A DNA stretch of 64,000 nucleotides from Larix kaempferi (taxonomy: Eukaryota; Streptophyta; Pinopsida; Pinales; Pinaceae). The stretch lies in assembly GCA_027924585.1 (NCBI GenBank), contig BSBM01000436.1, forward strand, positions 8,447,001 to 8,511,000, given 5' to 3'. The first letter of the stretch is position 1. Each line of letters begins with the position of its first letter. Below the pieces are notes generated by a model that was not told the DNA's origin, did no database searches, and saw only the letters and a list, made by a program, of their open reading frames with translations. The translations under genes were made by a program, and so were the position numbers. This document shows, piece by piece, positions 10,283 to 21,670 of the stretch.

Positions 10283-12526
10283 ATTTGGCGACCATACTAG
10301 GGAGTACATTGTTTTAGTTTTCATTTGAATGCCATTTTCATTTGATTTATTTTGCAAGCCATCTTATTTTCATCCTAAGTATTTTTCACCATCAGATCTT
10401 CACTTTGAAGAGTCTGTAGTCCTCCTATGAGTCTGTACTCACAATCTTTAAGTCATTTTATTGCTCATTTCTTGGAGATCTATTGATCCTAGTGTTTTGA
10501 TCTCGCTCGTCACACCTGGGTAGTGGAACCAGAGTGTTGATTTGATCTCCATTCTTTGTCTTTTGGGCTATTGTTGCAACCTTACCACTAGTGTTCTGCG
10601 ACATCGTCGCAATACCCACACTCGTGACCTGCGACAGTCGCTCTATGTATGAACATAGACTACGTCGATCTGTTAAAATTGGTATAAGGGAATCCCCCCT
10701 CCATTTTTTGGTTTGAGTTTTGATTTGGTGTGCAGACCCCCTCTGTACTGCAAGATCCAGTCAGAGAGCCTTTTTTTATTTGTGTGTTGAAAGTGTTTGG
10801 TTTTTGTGTGGATTTGTATTGGGTCCCATTTTGACAAGCTTAAGTTTGGTAATGGTGGACACCTTGGTTTCCCCCATCTTCATCCGATTGGCCTTGTTTT
10901 CCTTGCTCTCCTCACTTGATCTAATCCTTCCATTGGCTTAGATCCTAGACTTCCTTTGCACATGTCATTTAGCTTTGTTTGCATTAAGTTGTTTGATTGA
11001 GTGTTTTGAAGTGTTCTCAGTCCATGTGAGTGCTTGTCATTTTCGGAGAATATCCTGAGTGTTCAGAGTGCTGCAAATCAACTCTCTTTTTAGTTTTTGT
11101 GCTTAAAAGTATCATTGTTATCAAGTTATTATCTTGGCATATCATCAGAAAATTGAAGGTGCATCATTTTTACTGTTTTCAAGCACATTTGAAAAGTATT
11201 ATAGAAATCGCTTCATGCATTGGAAATTGACATTAATCTTTTGGAAAAGTTTGAGAGAAAGAATTAATTATTTGTACTTTTCGAGAATTATGAATCATTC
11301 ATTTTCTTGAAAAATTCGAGTGAGATCAAGTTTTTACAAAAGTGGTTCCATGTTTGGAGAAATTGTATGCATTCTTGATTTTTTATGCTTTTAAGCCCTT
11401 ATAGTGAAATTGAAAAGTTAGAGTGCTCTAGATAGGAAATTTCTCTCTTTTCATCTCTTAAAGTTTTGATTTGAAAAGACAAAAGAAAATGTTTGGATTT
11501 GGTTATCATGCTTGTTGATTTTTTGAGTTTTGCTTGGAAAAACGGAAAAAATGAAAAGAGTATTTTTTTTATCAAATTTGGTAGATTTTGGGATTGTGTT
11601 GCATTGTGTTGCTTTGGTAAAATCACTTGGAAAGAAATTTCTCCCTCCCATATATAGAGTTCATCAAAAGAAAAGTACATTTTTTGCATGTAGTTAGGGC
11701 CTGCATTATGTTTACATTTATGTACTCACCTCATGCATTCACCTAACCGTCTAGATAAAATTAATGGTAGAACTAGGGTAAAATTTTTAGTAACTTGTGT
11801 GTTAAGTTAAAGACGTGTTCCAACATCTTAAAACGTGGCAGCTGTCGTTACTTGCCAGCACTGTATTCCGGGGGTATTGTAGTCTTCCACGTACTTATCG
11901 GTATATCGAAGCTCTTTCACGTACCAACCAGGTATATCGAAGCTCTTTCACGTACCCACCAAGTACTTTGCATACTTGGAGTATATAGAAAGGCGTTTCA
12001 CGTACTCGGTAGTATATAGGAAGGTCTCGTGTCGTGGTTGTGCATTAGACAACACCACTATGGATTTGAGCTCCCACGTACCTTGCGTATACCAGGAGAC
12101 ACCATTAGGATTCCTGAAACCAACTGAGTTAACCATTTGACCGTCTTGGCAGAGTAATACACCGAGAACAACACTTGGGGATATTACTACGCACGTACTA
12201 TCCAGGTAGTAGGGTATTCAGGAAAGGGTACGGTCCCAATCCTCCTTGTCGTGTTTTATTGTTGGACCCTGTGGCATATAGCGATTTGCGAAGCCTTGAT
12301 AATCCTATGAGGTTCTAGACTTTTGAATCCACTCCTATCACATAAGTTTGCTTGCGGCCTTAGTTTGTATAGGGTTATTCTATATTTATTTTCTTTTGTT
12401 TAGCTTTCCCTAGGAGAAAATTTTGTTTCAGTGACTCTGGATGACTTTCCTTGGAGAAGGTCCCGTAGGATTTAGAACTTACCGCCCAAATATCCCCTTA
12501 ACCAGGAGGTAGTTTCGAAAGTAAGA
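10283..12526 (+). other. Untranslated leader of element 1
   Basis: This is noncoding sequence between the LTR and gag. A primer-binding-site candidate begins TGGCGACC at 10286; it matches the first bases of the clearer sites of elements 2 and 3 but then diverges. A GC-rich cluster of GCGAC/GTCGC words lies at 10595-10642. A 31-bp repeat (GTATATCGAAGCTCTTTCAC at 11901 and 11932), with further degraded copies to about 12025, lies in the second half. Confidence 0.7.
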
Positions 12527-15390
12527 ATGGAACCACAAGCCACGGTTGTGTCACCTGAAGTTGAAAACCCTACTTTGATTATTGGAGCACGTATATTTCC
12601 TCCAGATTCACCTGCGTCCAACACCCCACAAGGTGAAGAGGCGCAAACTTCCACTTCACAATACTTACCTCCCATTTTTCTGGGAGAGTCTGGATCAGTG
12701 GAATGGTTAAATCCACCCCAGGACAACCCTGCAGCAGCTATTGGTCCAGTAGTAGCTTATTGGACATCATCTCTAGACCACCCAGTGGCTCATTTTTCCA
12801 TTGCATCCCCACCCAGTTGGCCTACTCCTGAAGAACTCTTCGGACCCATTCGTGATCGCTTGGAATGATTATGTACCAGGGGTGATGAAATTCAAAGGCA
12901 AAGTCTTTCAAGAAGGGTAGAAGACCTGATGTTACCTAGTTATAAACCACTCCCAGGTCATCTTTTATCTTTTGATTCATCGGAATTGTCCACACAACAC
13001 ATGACCACTTTTGAACTTTGTCAACCCTCAACTCCTGCACATACACCCCTTAGACATGAGACCAGTTCTATACCTCCAATAACTCAACCTGTTGAAGGAC
13101 AATAGTCCAACACACCTGTTACTACCAGGGTTACATTACCCATTCCTCCCCCACCCCAAAACATGCGGGGAGGATACTCTTTACCCCCTACCTTCCTTAC
13201 CAGTAATGTTAATACTACAGTAGATAATCAACAACCCATGTTGGGTCAACCTTTGATTAGTGGTCAACAAGTTGTTGCTAGGGGGAAACCCCCGTCTCTT
13301 ACCCATAATACTGGAGGAGGAGTTCCCATCGGTCCTTCAGTTGGAAATTCCTTACCTGTCGGACCTTGCACCATGGGATTATCCCATGTTGGGGGACCAT
13401 CCAATGTAATTCAACCACCATGAAGTCAAGCGTATCCAAGTTATCTTAACCCTGTGTCGAGACAAATCAATCCCGGAAATGCACACTACGAGGTACCCTA
13501 CCCCGGAAATCCATACACTCTATGGGGATAAAAAAATGTTTTACAACCTTGACCCTCACCTACAGTCCCTCAAGTCCCATCACCACCATTTGGTCCACCC
13601 CCACCTCCCATTGGAGGCGGTGGGCCCACACACAACTCCGGAGGAGGTAGACCTCTACCTTCTGGCATTGGACCACCTCATTTTGGCTATCATGGCACAC
13701 CCCCCTGGCGGTGGAGGTTGAGGCCCTCCCCCTTTAGGTAGAGGCAGAGGACCACCCCCCCAGTGGTGGCGGACCTCCACATTATGGTGGAGGACCATCC
13801 CATCCTGGTGGTGGTGGTGGAGGACCATACCATCCCAGCGGTGGTAGTGGAGGACCATCCCATCCTGGTGGTGGTGGTGGAGGACCATCCCATCTTGGTG
13901 GTGGTGGTGGTGGAGGACCACCCTACTATGGTGGAGGTGGCGAAGGAGTCCCTTACCCTTCTAGTGGTGGCGGTGGACCACCACCCCCTCCCGACAGAGG
14001 CGATGGAGGCTCACCCTATTTCGGCAACGACGGTGGACCACCACCTCCTCCCGGTGGAGGCCCATCCTATCCTGGCGGTAGTGGCGGACCCCCACTATTT
14101 GGAGGCGGCCCACCCCCTCCCAGTGACAGAGGAAATACCCCACCTTATGGTAATGGGCCACCTTATTATGGTAATGAACTACCTTTTTATGGTGGTGGAC
14201 CTACTTACGGTCCAGGCAGCACACCCCCTTATGGTCAGTTTCCTCCGGGAACACCCTACAATCAGTTGATTCAAGGTCCTACCGGTCCATACATGCCTTA
14301 TCAGTACTATCAGTACCTGCAGCTGAACCAACAACTACCATTTTTGGCTACTTTGGACTTACCCGACTTGTCTCGTCGAACGAATGATCCCATTTTCCAT
14401 GGGCATAACTAGCCCCCATATCGGTTAAGTTACCATCAGATATCCCCAAATTTGATGGCAAGCCTGGTGAAGACCCTAAAAACCATGTGATGACATACCA
14501 TTTATGGTGTTCATCCAACTCCTTGATGGACGACTCGATCCGTCTTAGGTTATTTCAACGGACTCTCACCTGCCCAGCTGCCAAGTGGTACATTGAGCTG
14601 CCACCCAATTCTTTTCTCGATTTCTGATCTCTTTCTATGTCATTTTTGACCCACTTCTAGTTTCCCATTCACTATGAGACTAGTACGGACTTATTGACCT
14701 CCCTTCGCTAGAACACTGCCACTCATATTTTCAATCATATTCATGAATGGCGGTGAAGACGATGTCTTATTAAGGCTCATATTCCAGACCAACTCTTAGC
14801 TGACTGGTTCACAAAGTCACTTCTACCCATCGTATCTCGAGACGTAGCTATGGGAGGGTCCGTCACTGAGGAACAGGTTATTTCCCGTGCCCATTACTTA
14901 GACTTGGTCCATTCTCAATTCGACACATTGTATGAAATTGTTCCTGACGCACCTCACCCTATGTATGATCTCGCAAAACCACCCAAGGGACCAAAAAATG
15001 ATGGCATCATTGGTTCCCTTGCCTCCCAGCCTTCTACTCAAATTGGTGGCTCGTCGAACCCCCAAGGTTATTCTCCATCACCACCACAGGCTGGCCACAG
15101 CACTGCCAAGTACACCACACCTTCTTCCACCGAAGAGGTGAATTCTGTGCAATTAGCTTCATCTCAAAAATCCGGTGGTAAGAAGAAGAACAAAGGGAAA
15201 CCTAAGAAATCTTCTAACCAACAAGAGCCCAATCCCACTCAGGAAGACACCAAACATAAGAGGAAGTTAAAGTATCCTTCTTTGCTATGCGGTGGAGACC
15301 ATTTCTCAAAAGAATGTCCTCACCGAGATGAACTTCAGAAGTTTCTTAAGGGAAACTCTACTACCGCAGATCTCAACGATCCCTTCCCCA
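12527..15390 (+). pseudogene. Element 1 gag, broken
   Basis: The likely start is ATGG at 12527 in a good context. The N-terminal part is Pro/Ser-rich. A Gly/Pro-rich zone (about 13600-14250) is followed by a structured core beginning LPFLATLDLPDLS (about 14337), then LPSDIPKF and KNHVMTYHLWCSS. The C-terminal part is Lys-rich with a zinc-knuckle remnant CGGDHFSKEC near 15290, where the first Cys of C-x2-C-x3-H-x4-C is Ser. Stops include 12866 and 13421, with several frameshifts from 13500 to 14850. The core is recognisably the same as in elements 2 and 3. Confidence 0.85.
13780..13925 (+). repeat. Gly/Pro-rich coding minisatellite in element 1 gag
   Basis: Units of about 30-33 bp containing GGTGGAGGACCATCCCATCC recur four to five times and encode GGGPSHPGG-type blocks. 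Length changes here probably caused the nearby frameshifts. Confidence 0.8.
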
Positions 15391-16630
15391 CTCAAAACCA
15401 ACAACTCACTGCACACACCTCTCCTTCCCAAGGAGAAGCATCCTCGACTGCGCATGTTCTCATGATGCGTAGTGAGACCGTCAACTTGAACACCCGTTCG
15501 CGTTTGTATGACTCCGTCCCGCCGAAGGAACCCATTGGAAGCAATAGTGAAAAAGCTTCCACTTCGATTTTCGACGTCACCGTACCGCCTGCTTCTCTCA
15601 CCAATGAGAATCCCTCTTTTGAGTCAGTGTTGCATCCGCCTAAGAGAATGATTAGCAAATTTGTTTTCAATCCCAATGCTCGGGCTGCTCAGAACTACAA
15701 TATTGTAGAGGACCTGACACAAACTCTTTGTGCTATGTCGATGCTTGAGGTCTTGCAGAACTATCCTAACCAGCGCAAGAATCTCCTCGCTGCCATCGGT
15801 GCGGTTCACCCAGATTCTTCGAATACCATCATGTTTCGGTTGGAATACTTCAAACCGAGGCTTTCCCATCAGTTGGCATTTAAAGTTGCAACAAACATTG
15901 CTGGGAAGACAATCCATCGTACCATTTTGGACGAAGGTGCCTCTACTTCAGTCATGTCGATTTCATGTTGGAGAGCCATTGGCTCTCTTGAGTTGAACCG
16001 TTCACCTACCACCTTGAAAGCATTCGATGGACGTGGCTTTCAACCTCATGGGTTGTTACAAGATTTAGCAATCAAGTTAGGGGGAAATACCACAACCATT
16101 AATGTGGAAGTGGTCGTTGCCTCGTTATATTATAACATTCTGCTTGGTCGTAATTGATTTTACACCATGACTGCGGTCGCATCATCTGTCTTCCTCATAG
16201 TACAATTCAGCCATCAAGGTCGAATTGTTACAGTCGACCAACTGGATTTTTGTATAGCTAACACTGCTACTCATTCGGGCGATAATGTTCTATTACTTGG
16301 ACAATATTTGCATCCTTATGAGAGCGTGGGGGTTGGCCTCATCAAGGACTCATCCCTTATCGGCATTTTTCCAACCTCCGTTCCCCCAAATCATGTTGCC
16401 ACGGTGAACATGATCTCCTCTCGGATTTTTTCTATCCCCAACTCCACTGATCAATGGCTTGTACCTGATGAAGACACAACAGACCTGATTGGAGACACTT
16501 TGCCTCTTTCACCTGCCGAACTCACATACGAGGCTATCCATTTAGCTCCAGAGGACCACTTAGCTATGGCCTCCACCTCCTGTTCTTTACAACGGACATC
16601 ATTCCTACCCGATCCTATGTTGCAGACTTT
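15391..16630 (+). pseudogene. Element 1 aspartic protease and linker
   Basis: It is continuous with the gag end in the frame open from 14850. The active site reads LDEGASTSVM, with Asp at 15930. Element 2 has the same DEGAS, so Glu in place of the usual Thr/Ser looks like a lineage trait and not decay. A TGA at 16155-16157 sits where Trp is expected just after LLGRN, and the frame then stays open to 16877. The linker includes VGVGLIKDSSLIGIFP. The role is polyprotein cleavage. Confidence 0.82.
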
Positions 16631-18450
16631 TCATTCTAACGAGTCCATTATGGAAATCATGAGTGCGGATGACCCTCCATGGGAAGACCTCCATCATCGG
16701 TCGTCTTTTCTTCCTTCTCTGGATACTATGTGGAGAATAGCATTAGAACCATCTTTACAACGGATGTCTACCTTTCCTCTCAGTCCTCGATACTCATGTT
16801 TCAAACAGACTCTAAAGGAAACTTGTCCAAAATTGAGCCTACCATTTCGGTCGACATATTGGTTACCCCTGGTGTAGTGGAACACATTCGTTTAGGCTAG
16901 AAGTGTTCCCCTGAAGAGATTACAACGTTCATGGCCTTGTTCAAGCAATTTCGAGATGTGTTTGCTTGGACTTACGAGGAGATGCCCAGGATAGACCCTG
17001 CTATTGTTTCACAAATGATTCAAACCTATCCTGATGCTAAACCAGTCTGACAAAAGTTGTGACCGGTGCACGCCTGAAAGACTGCGAAAATCAAGGCAGA
17101 GATTGAAAAGCTCTTGAATGCTGGTTTTATCTACCCTATCTCGTTCACAGAATGGGTCTCAAATGTCATCCCTATAGATAAAAAGTAGGGTACCATTCAT
17201 GTCTGCATCGATTATCGGGATCTCAACAAGGCTTGTCCTAAGGACAATTACACAACTCCCTTTATCGACCAGATCATAAACAATTATACAGGAAGCGTCA
17301 TCTTTTCATTCATGGATGGATTTTTCAGATCCACTCGACTGATCAACACAAGACAACTTTCATCTGTCCTTCGGGTATGTTTTCTTATCGCAAGCTCCCT
17401 TTTGGCCTTAAAAATGCTGGTGCCACATTCCAGCGGGCCATGTCATACGCCTTTCACGATGTGCAGGACTTTGTGGAACCTTACTTGGATGATCTACCTA
17501 CCCATTCATGACAGCGCGAGTACCACGTTGACCATCTGACAGAAGTATTCCTCAGATGTAGGCGGTATAACATCCGCTTGAACCCTCACAAGTGCACCTT
17601 CTGCATCGAGTCTGGACGCCTCCTCAGTTTCATAGTCTCGAAAGATGGGATCCACATTGATCCCCTGAAGGTGGAAGCCATCATTGATCTCCCACCTCCC
17701 ACTGACATCACGAAACTTCAAAGTTTGCAAGGGAAGGCAACTTATTTAAGGTGTTTTGTCTATAATTTCGCGCAAAAGATGCAGGGTTACATGAGACTAC
17801 TTAAGAAAGACATCTCGTTCATTTGGGACGAGCAAGCGCAATAATCTTTCGATTGTCTCAAACATGTTATCACGCACGCCCCTGTGCTCTAACCTCCCAA
17901 TTACTACAAGGATTATATCCTTTATCTTGCCGCTTCTACCACCACGATCGCCATGGTCTTGGTACAAGAAGAAAACAATGCCCAGGAGCATGTGATCTAC
18001 TACCTCAGTGAGAGTCTCATCGACTCTGAAACTCATTATTCACATGTCGAGAAGCTTGCTCTTGCGGCAGTCATTGCCGTCCAAAAGTTTCGACATTACA
18101 TCTTGCTTCGCACCATCACTATCATTGCCGATTCGAACCCCATGTACCGCTTTTTGACACGTCAGGTGCTTGGGGGCAAGTATTCATGCTAGATCGTGAT
18201 ACTGCAGGAATTTGATCTCCTATTCAAAAAGGCTAAGTCTAAAAATTCTTTGGTGTTTGATGAGCTGATTTGTGATCTTCCCCGGGCTGATGTCGATTTT
18301 GAGCCCAATGATTCTCTTCCAGACAAATCATTGTTCCTCATCAGCACGTCTGATCCGTGGTATCGAGATATCACCTTATATCTTCAGACCCAACGTTTCA
18401 GCCCCCAATTCTCGTGAGACGACCGTCGTCGAATACGCCACCATGCAAAA
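16631..18450 (+). pseudogene. Element 1 reverse transcriptase and RNase H, broken
   Basis: The RT approach (DVFAWTYEEMPRIDP) starts near 16957. Then come LNKACPKDNYTTPFIDQI, FSFMDGF, a small deletion in the SGYNQI region (about 17320), YLDDL at 17482-17496 as the catalytic box, and FGLKNAGATFQRAMSY just upstream. RNase H follows (YLAASTTTIAMVLVQEENN, YSHVEKLALAAV). Stops near 17050, 17512, 17842, 17890 and 18190, and frameshifts near 16740-16870 and 17330, disable it. The gypsy-type RNase H keeps most recognisable blocks. Confidence 0.88.
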
Positions 18451-19603
18451 TATTATCTAATCATTAGTGATACTTTGTACCACCATGGTATTGATTCCAT
18501 TCTTTGACGTTGCCTCACTCATGAAGAGGTTGAACATGTCTTAATTGACTGTCACACTAGGGCATGTGGAGGTCATCTATCTGGGATGGCGACAACCTAG
18601 AAAATACTTCGCGCAGTATATTATTGACTGTCTATATTTAAAGATTGTATCGAGGCCGTAAAAAAATGTCCTCCATGCCAACACTTCCAAACTAAGAAGC
18701 GCACCCACCCAGCCCCGTTACACCCGGTTATTGCCGTTGGCCCCTTCGCTAAATGGGGCATTGAATTCATGCATTGTAAGCCTACCTTGGTCGGGGGGTA
18801 AGGTTAACATCATAGTAGCCGTGGATTACTTCATAAAGTGGGCCGAGGCTATGGCTACATACAAGGAAGACGACAAAACCACTGCACTCTTCATGTTTAA
18901 TCATGTTATAGCATGGTTCAGAGTTCCTCAAGCTATAGTTACCGACCATGGTTCTCGCTTTATGAAGCACATGGTTGATGAATTGAGCATTAGATTGATT
19001 TTTTGCCATGAAAAATCAAAACCATACTACCCACAGTCCAATGGAAAAGTAGAGGCCATTAACAAGGTCTTGAAAACCATGATCCAATGCATGGTGGGTA
19101 CGCACAAGTCCAACTGGCATAATATGCTCTTCTCCGCACTATGGGCTTATCGAACATTCGTTAAGACCACCACTAGATTTAACCCCTTCCAATTAGTTTA
19201 TGGATTGGAGGCTGTCCTACCGATTGAGTGAGAGATTCCATCCCTAAAACTCACAGTTGAAATTCTCCCTAACACTACTACTGAGGAAGAATGCTTCCTC
19301 TACCTTGCTAAACTCGACAAGACTCACTGCGATGCCTCTCTTGTCAACGAGACTCTTAAGAAATGCATCAAAGCGTAGTTCAACAAGTCGGTAGAACCTT
19401 GTGTCTTTAGCGAGGGTGATTTGGTCCTCACATACGACCAAAGACATGATAAGTTGGGGGCAGGAAAGTTTGAGTCCATGTGGCATGGACCCTACATAGT
19501 GAAACACATTTTAGAGAAAGGAGCCTACAAGCTTGAAGACTATGAAGGGATATCTTTAGGTGAACCCCGCAATGGGCTTTACCTGAAGAGGTACTATGCA
19601 TGA
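18451..19603 (+). pseudogene. Element 1 integrase, broken
   Basis: The HHCC finger (CHTRACGGHLSGMA, KKCPPCQ) is around 18550-18680. A frameshift near 18770-18790 separates it from the core, which contains VAVDYFIKWAEAM, TDHGSRF and SNGKVEAINK as the DDE blocks. The C-terminal domain (EGDLVLTYDQ, GPYIVKHILEKGAYKL) ends RYYA at 19603. Additional stops occur near 19229 and 19377. The role is cDNA insertion in the nucleus. Confidence 0.88.
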
Positions 19604-19730
19604 GTCTTTCATTCATAAGTACTTTGTATATACTGTACATGGCGTGTGTTTTGTGTGGTGTGACGCTTTGATTTTTTGCGTGCTTAGGTCTTGTGTAGTT
19701 ACTTATACCATGTTCTGTTTGCGTGTGCAG

Positions 19731-20143
19731 ATGGCAACTTGCTACAGATTCATGGACAGCACCAACCAACATACACGCAACCTTGCTTCCATAGCCTAGG
19801 TGCTTTATTCACCAACCGACGAGCTTATTAGCTCAGGAGGAATGTGTCTAGGTTTCACAACCAATAATGCTGCAGAATATCAAGTAGTCATTGGAAACCT
19901 AACGATTCTATTTCTTTGGGTATGGACCACATTGTCATCCATTTGGATTCTCAGCTGGTGGTCTCTCATCTTAACCGGGTTGATGCCATACACGACCCTA
20001 CTCTACTCCGTCTCTATAGATGAGTCCGTCTTCTGGAAAGGTCCTTCAAATCCATTCAATACCTGCACATTCCACGAGACGTGAACACAATTTCCGACTC
20101 CATGGCTAACTTCATTCTAGATTGGTACATTGCACACACATGA
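19731..20143 (+). pseudogene. Element 1 second (Tat-type) RNase H
   Basis: It starts ATG at 19731 directly after GCGTGTGCAG, a good 3' splice acceptor, and 127 bp after the integrase stop. Blocks are YRFMDSTNQHTRNLAS, NNAAEYQVVI, a DSQLVVSHLN-like block in a shifted frame, and HIPRDVN...DSMAN. An extra RNase H of this type is a known mark of the Tat clade. A stop at 19797 and a frameshift near 19905 disrupt it. Element 2 has the same domain in the same place (54547). Confidence 0.82.
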
Positions 20144-20409
20144 GCATATTCATGAACTGTAGAAGTAGACATAACATGTAAATAATTCATCACATAAGAA
20201 AACACATAAAAAAGATCTCATATCAAACGGAAATGTATAAAACCGCCAAAATGTCTGTATATATATAATCAAGATAAAGTAGTGCTGATACAAAAATCTG
20301 AAGCACGATGGCTTTCAGTGAGTCTATACAAAATCTAAAGCCTGATAGCTTTCAGTAGTACAAAATTTGAGGCTCACATGATCTCAGTACATACATAATA
20401 ACACAAGGC

Positions 20410-21670
20410 CTAATGCCTGGCCCGTGCACCCCTAGGTCTCGCAGCTCTCACCTGCTGACCATGGAAGCAGTCTATCGCTCTCGTTACCTTGCATAGTAGC
20501 TCACTGAAGCGCAAGGTCACACCGACTGTGTACCTCTGCATGGGCCTCGATAACTCATGCACTACTGCATCTAGAACGTGAAATGTCAACCTGGTAAGGT
20601 TCTCATAGATGTCATCCATCTCCATGATGGAAACATGCATGGCTGGGGCTACTGGTGGTGCCTCTCCTCTCCTCGCAAGAAGCGAAACTCCCACCGATCA
20701 TGAAGGACCCACATCTGCACACACATGTTGTTAACTCATCAGCACTATCCAAAAAAATTATAAATACACAAAAATAAAAAGTACAAGGGTCATTGTTCTT
20801 ACCGATATCTCCCCACTCTACTCCCTTAGGCAGCGCGAAGTCTGTATCCTCCCTGAAGTCCATACCACTGTACGGGAAGTCCTCAATCATGAGTAGCTGG
20901 CCTTCCAGCTAGGTGAAGAATCTGGAACCATACCCGATGATTGGACCCCTCCCACCATGGCGGGCCATCACCTCCCTTCATCGAGCCATGTGAGGATCCT
21001 TGGGATCCCTATCATCCAAAGTCACCTGTGGGCGTAAGAGGGGAACCCACTCCAACAAGAATGAGATCACTACTGATTCATATTTGAACTGCTTGAGATC
21101 ACCATGCCGACACTTGGTTAGCTGAGCTCGAAGGTTGGTGAGGAGTCCCTCACACCAGTTGAACACCTTCGGAGACATACAGTCCTCCGCATACAACATT
21201 TGGGACTTCGTAGCTAAGTGAGACGCTTGGCTCCCTGCTATCCTCACTATGGTGAAGAGTATAGCATTCAATGGACGATCTCGCACCTCTTTAATGGGAA
21301 TTTTCCTAGTAGAGGAACGGGCATGTGGAGTACAGTGCTGGGCGATCAAGTCATCTATCGTCCGATCACTCCCTCGTGATCCAGTGAGTGACACATTATA
21401 CCCCCTCCGGGATAATCCTGTCAAGAAATAGATATTATCAACATCTATAGTCCATATATGCTCCCCGATCATGAAGTACTTTTGTGATGCATCCCAACTC
21501 CGAAGCATATGCTCCATTAGTAGCACTTGGGCCCTCATGCCCTGGACCGGGAAGAACTTCAATACTCCACAGTTCCTCAATGCCTCCACACACAATGGAT
21601 CATTTGCTGCTTACACATATTCCACCTCATTCTCATGCTCACGCCATTCTAGAACCATGGTGAAGGCCAT
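20410..21670 (-). pseudogene. Antisense two-exon gene of element 1 (plant-mobile-domain-like), broken
   Basis: Read on the minus strand it starts MAFTMVLEWREHENEVE at 21670, just after a CAG acceptor-like site. Exon 1 (to 20803) includes CGVLKFF, LMEHMLRSWD, VDNIYFLTGLSRRG, SPKVFNWCEGLL, SFLLEWVPLLRP and MIEDFPYSGMDFRED. An 88-bp intron (20802-20715, GTAAG...TGCAG) splits a codon after its first base. Exon 2 ends RARH near 20408. There are stops at about 21616, 20978 and 20910, and one early in exon 2, but no frameshift. Element 2 carries a clear homologue in the same place. The IYFLTGLSRRG block recalls the plant mobile domain; function is unknown. Confidence 0.85.

Noticed and set aside
10720-10941. 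Hydrophobic plus-strand frame in element 1's leader
   Set aside because: It is short and T-rich, with no counterpart in element 2's leader.
13655-13921. Minus-strand His-rich frame
   Set aside because: It is a shadow of the Gly/Pro coding minisatellite of element 1 gag.
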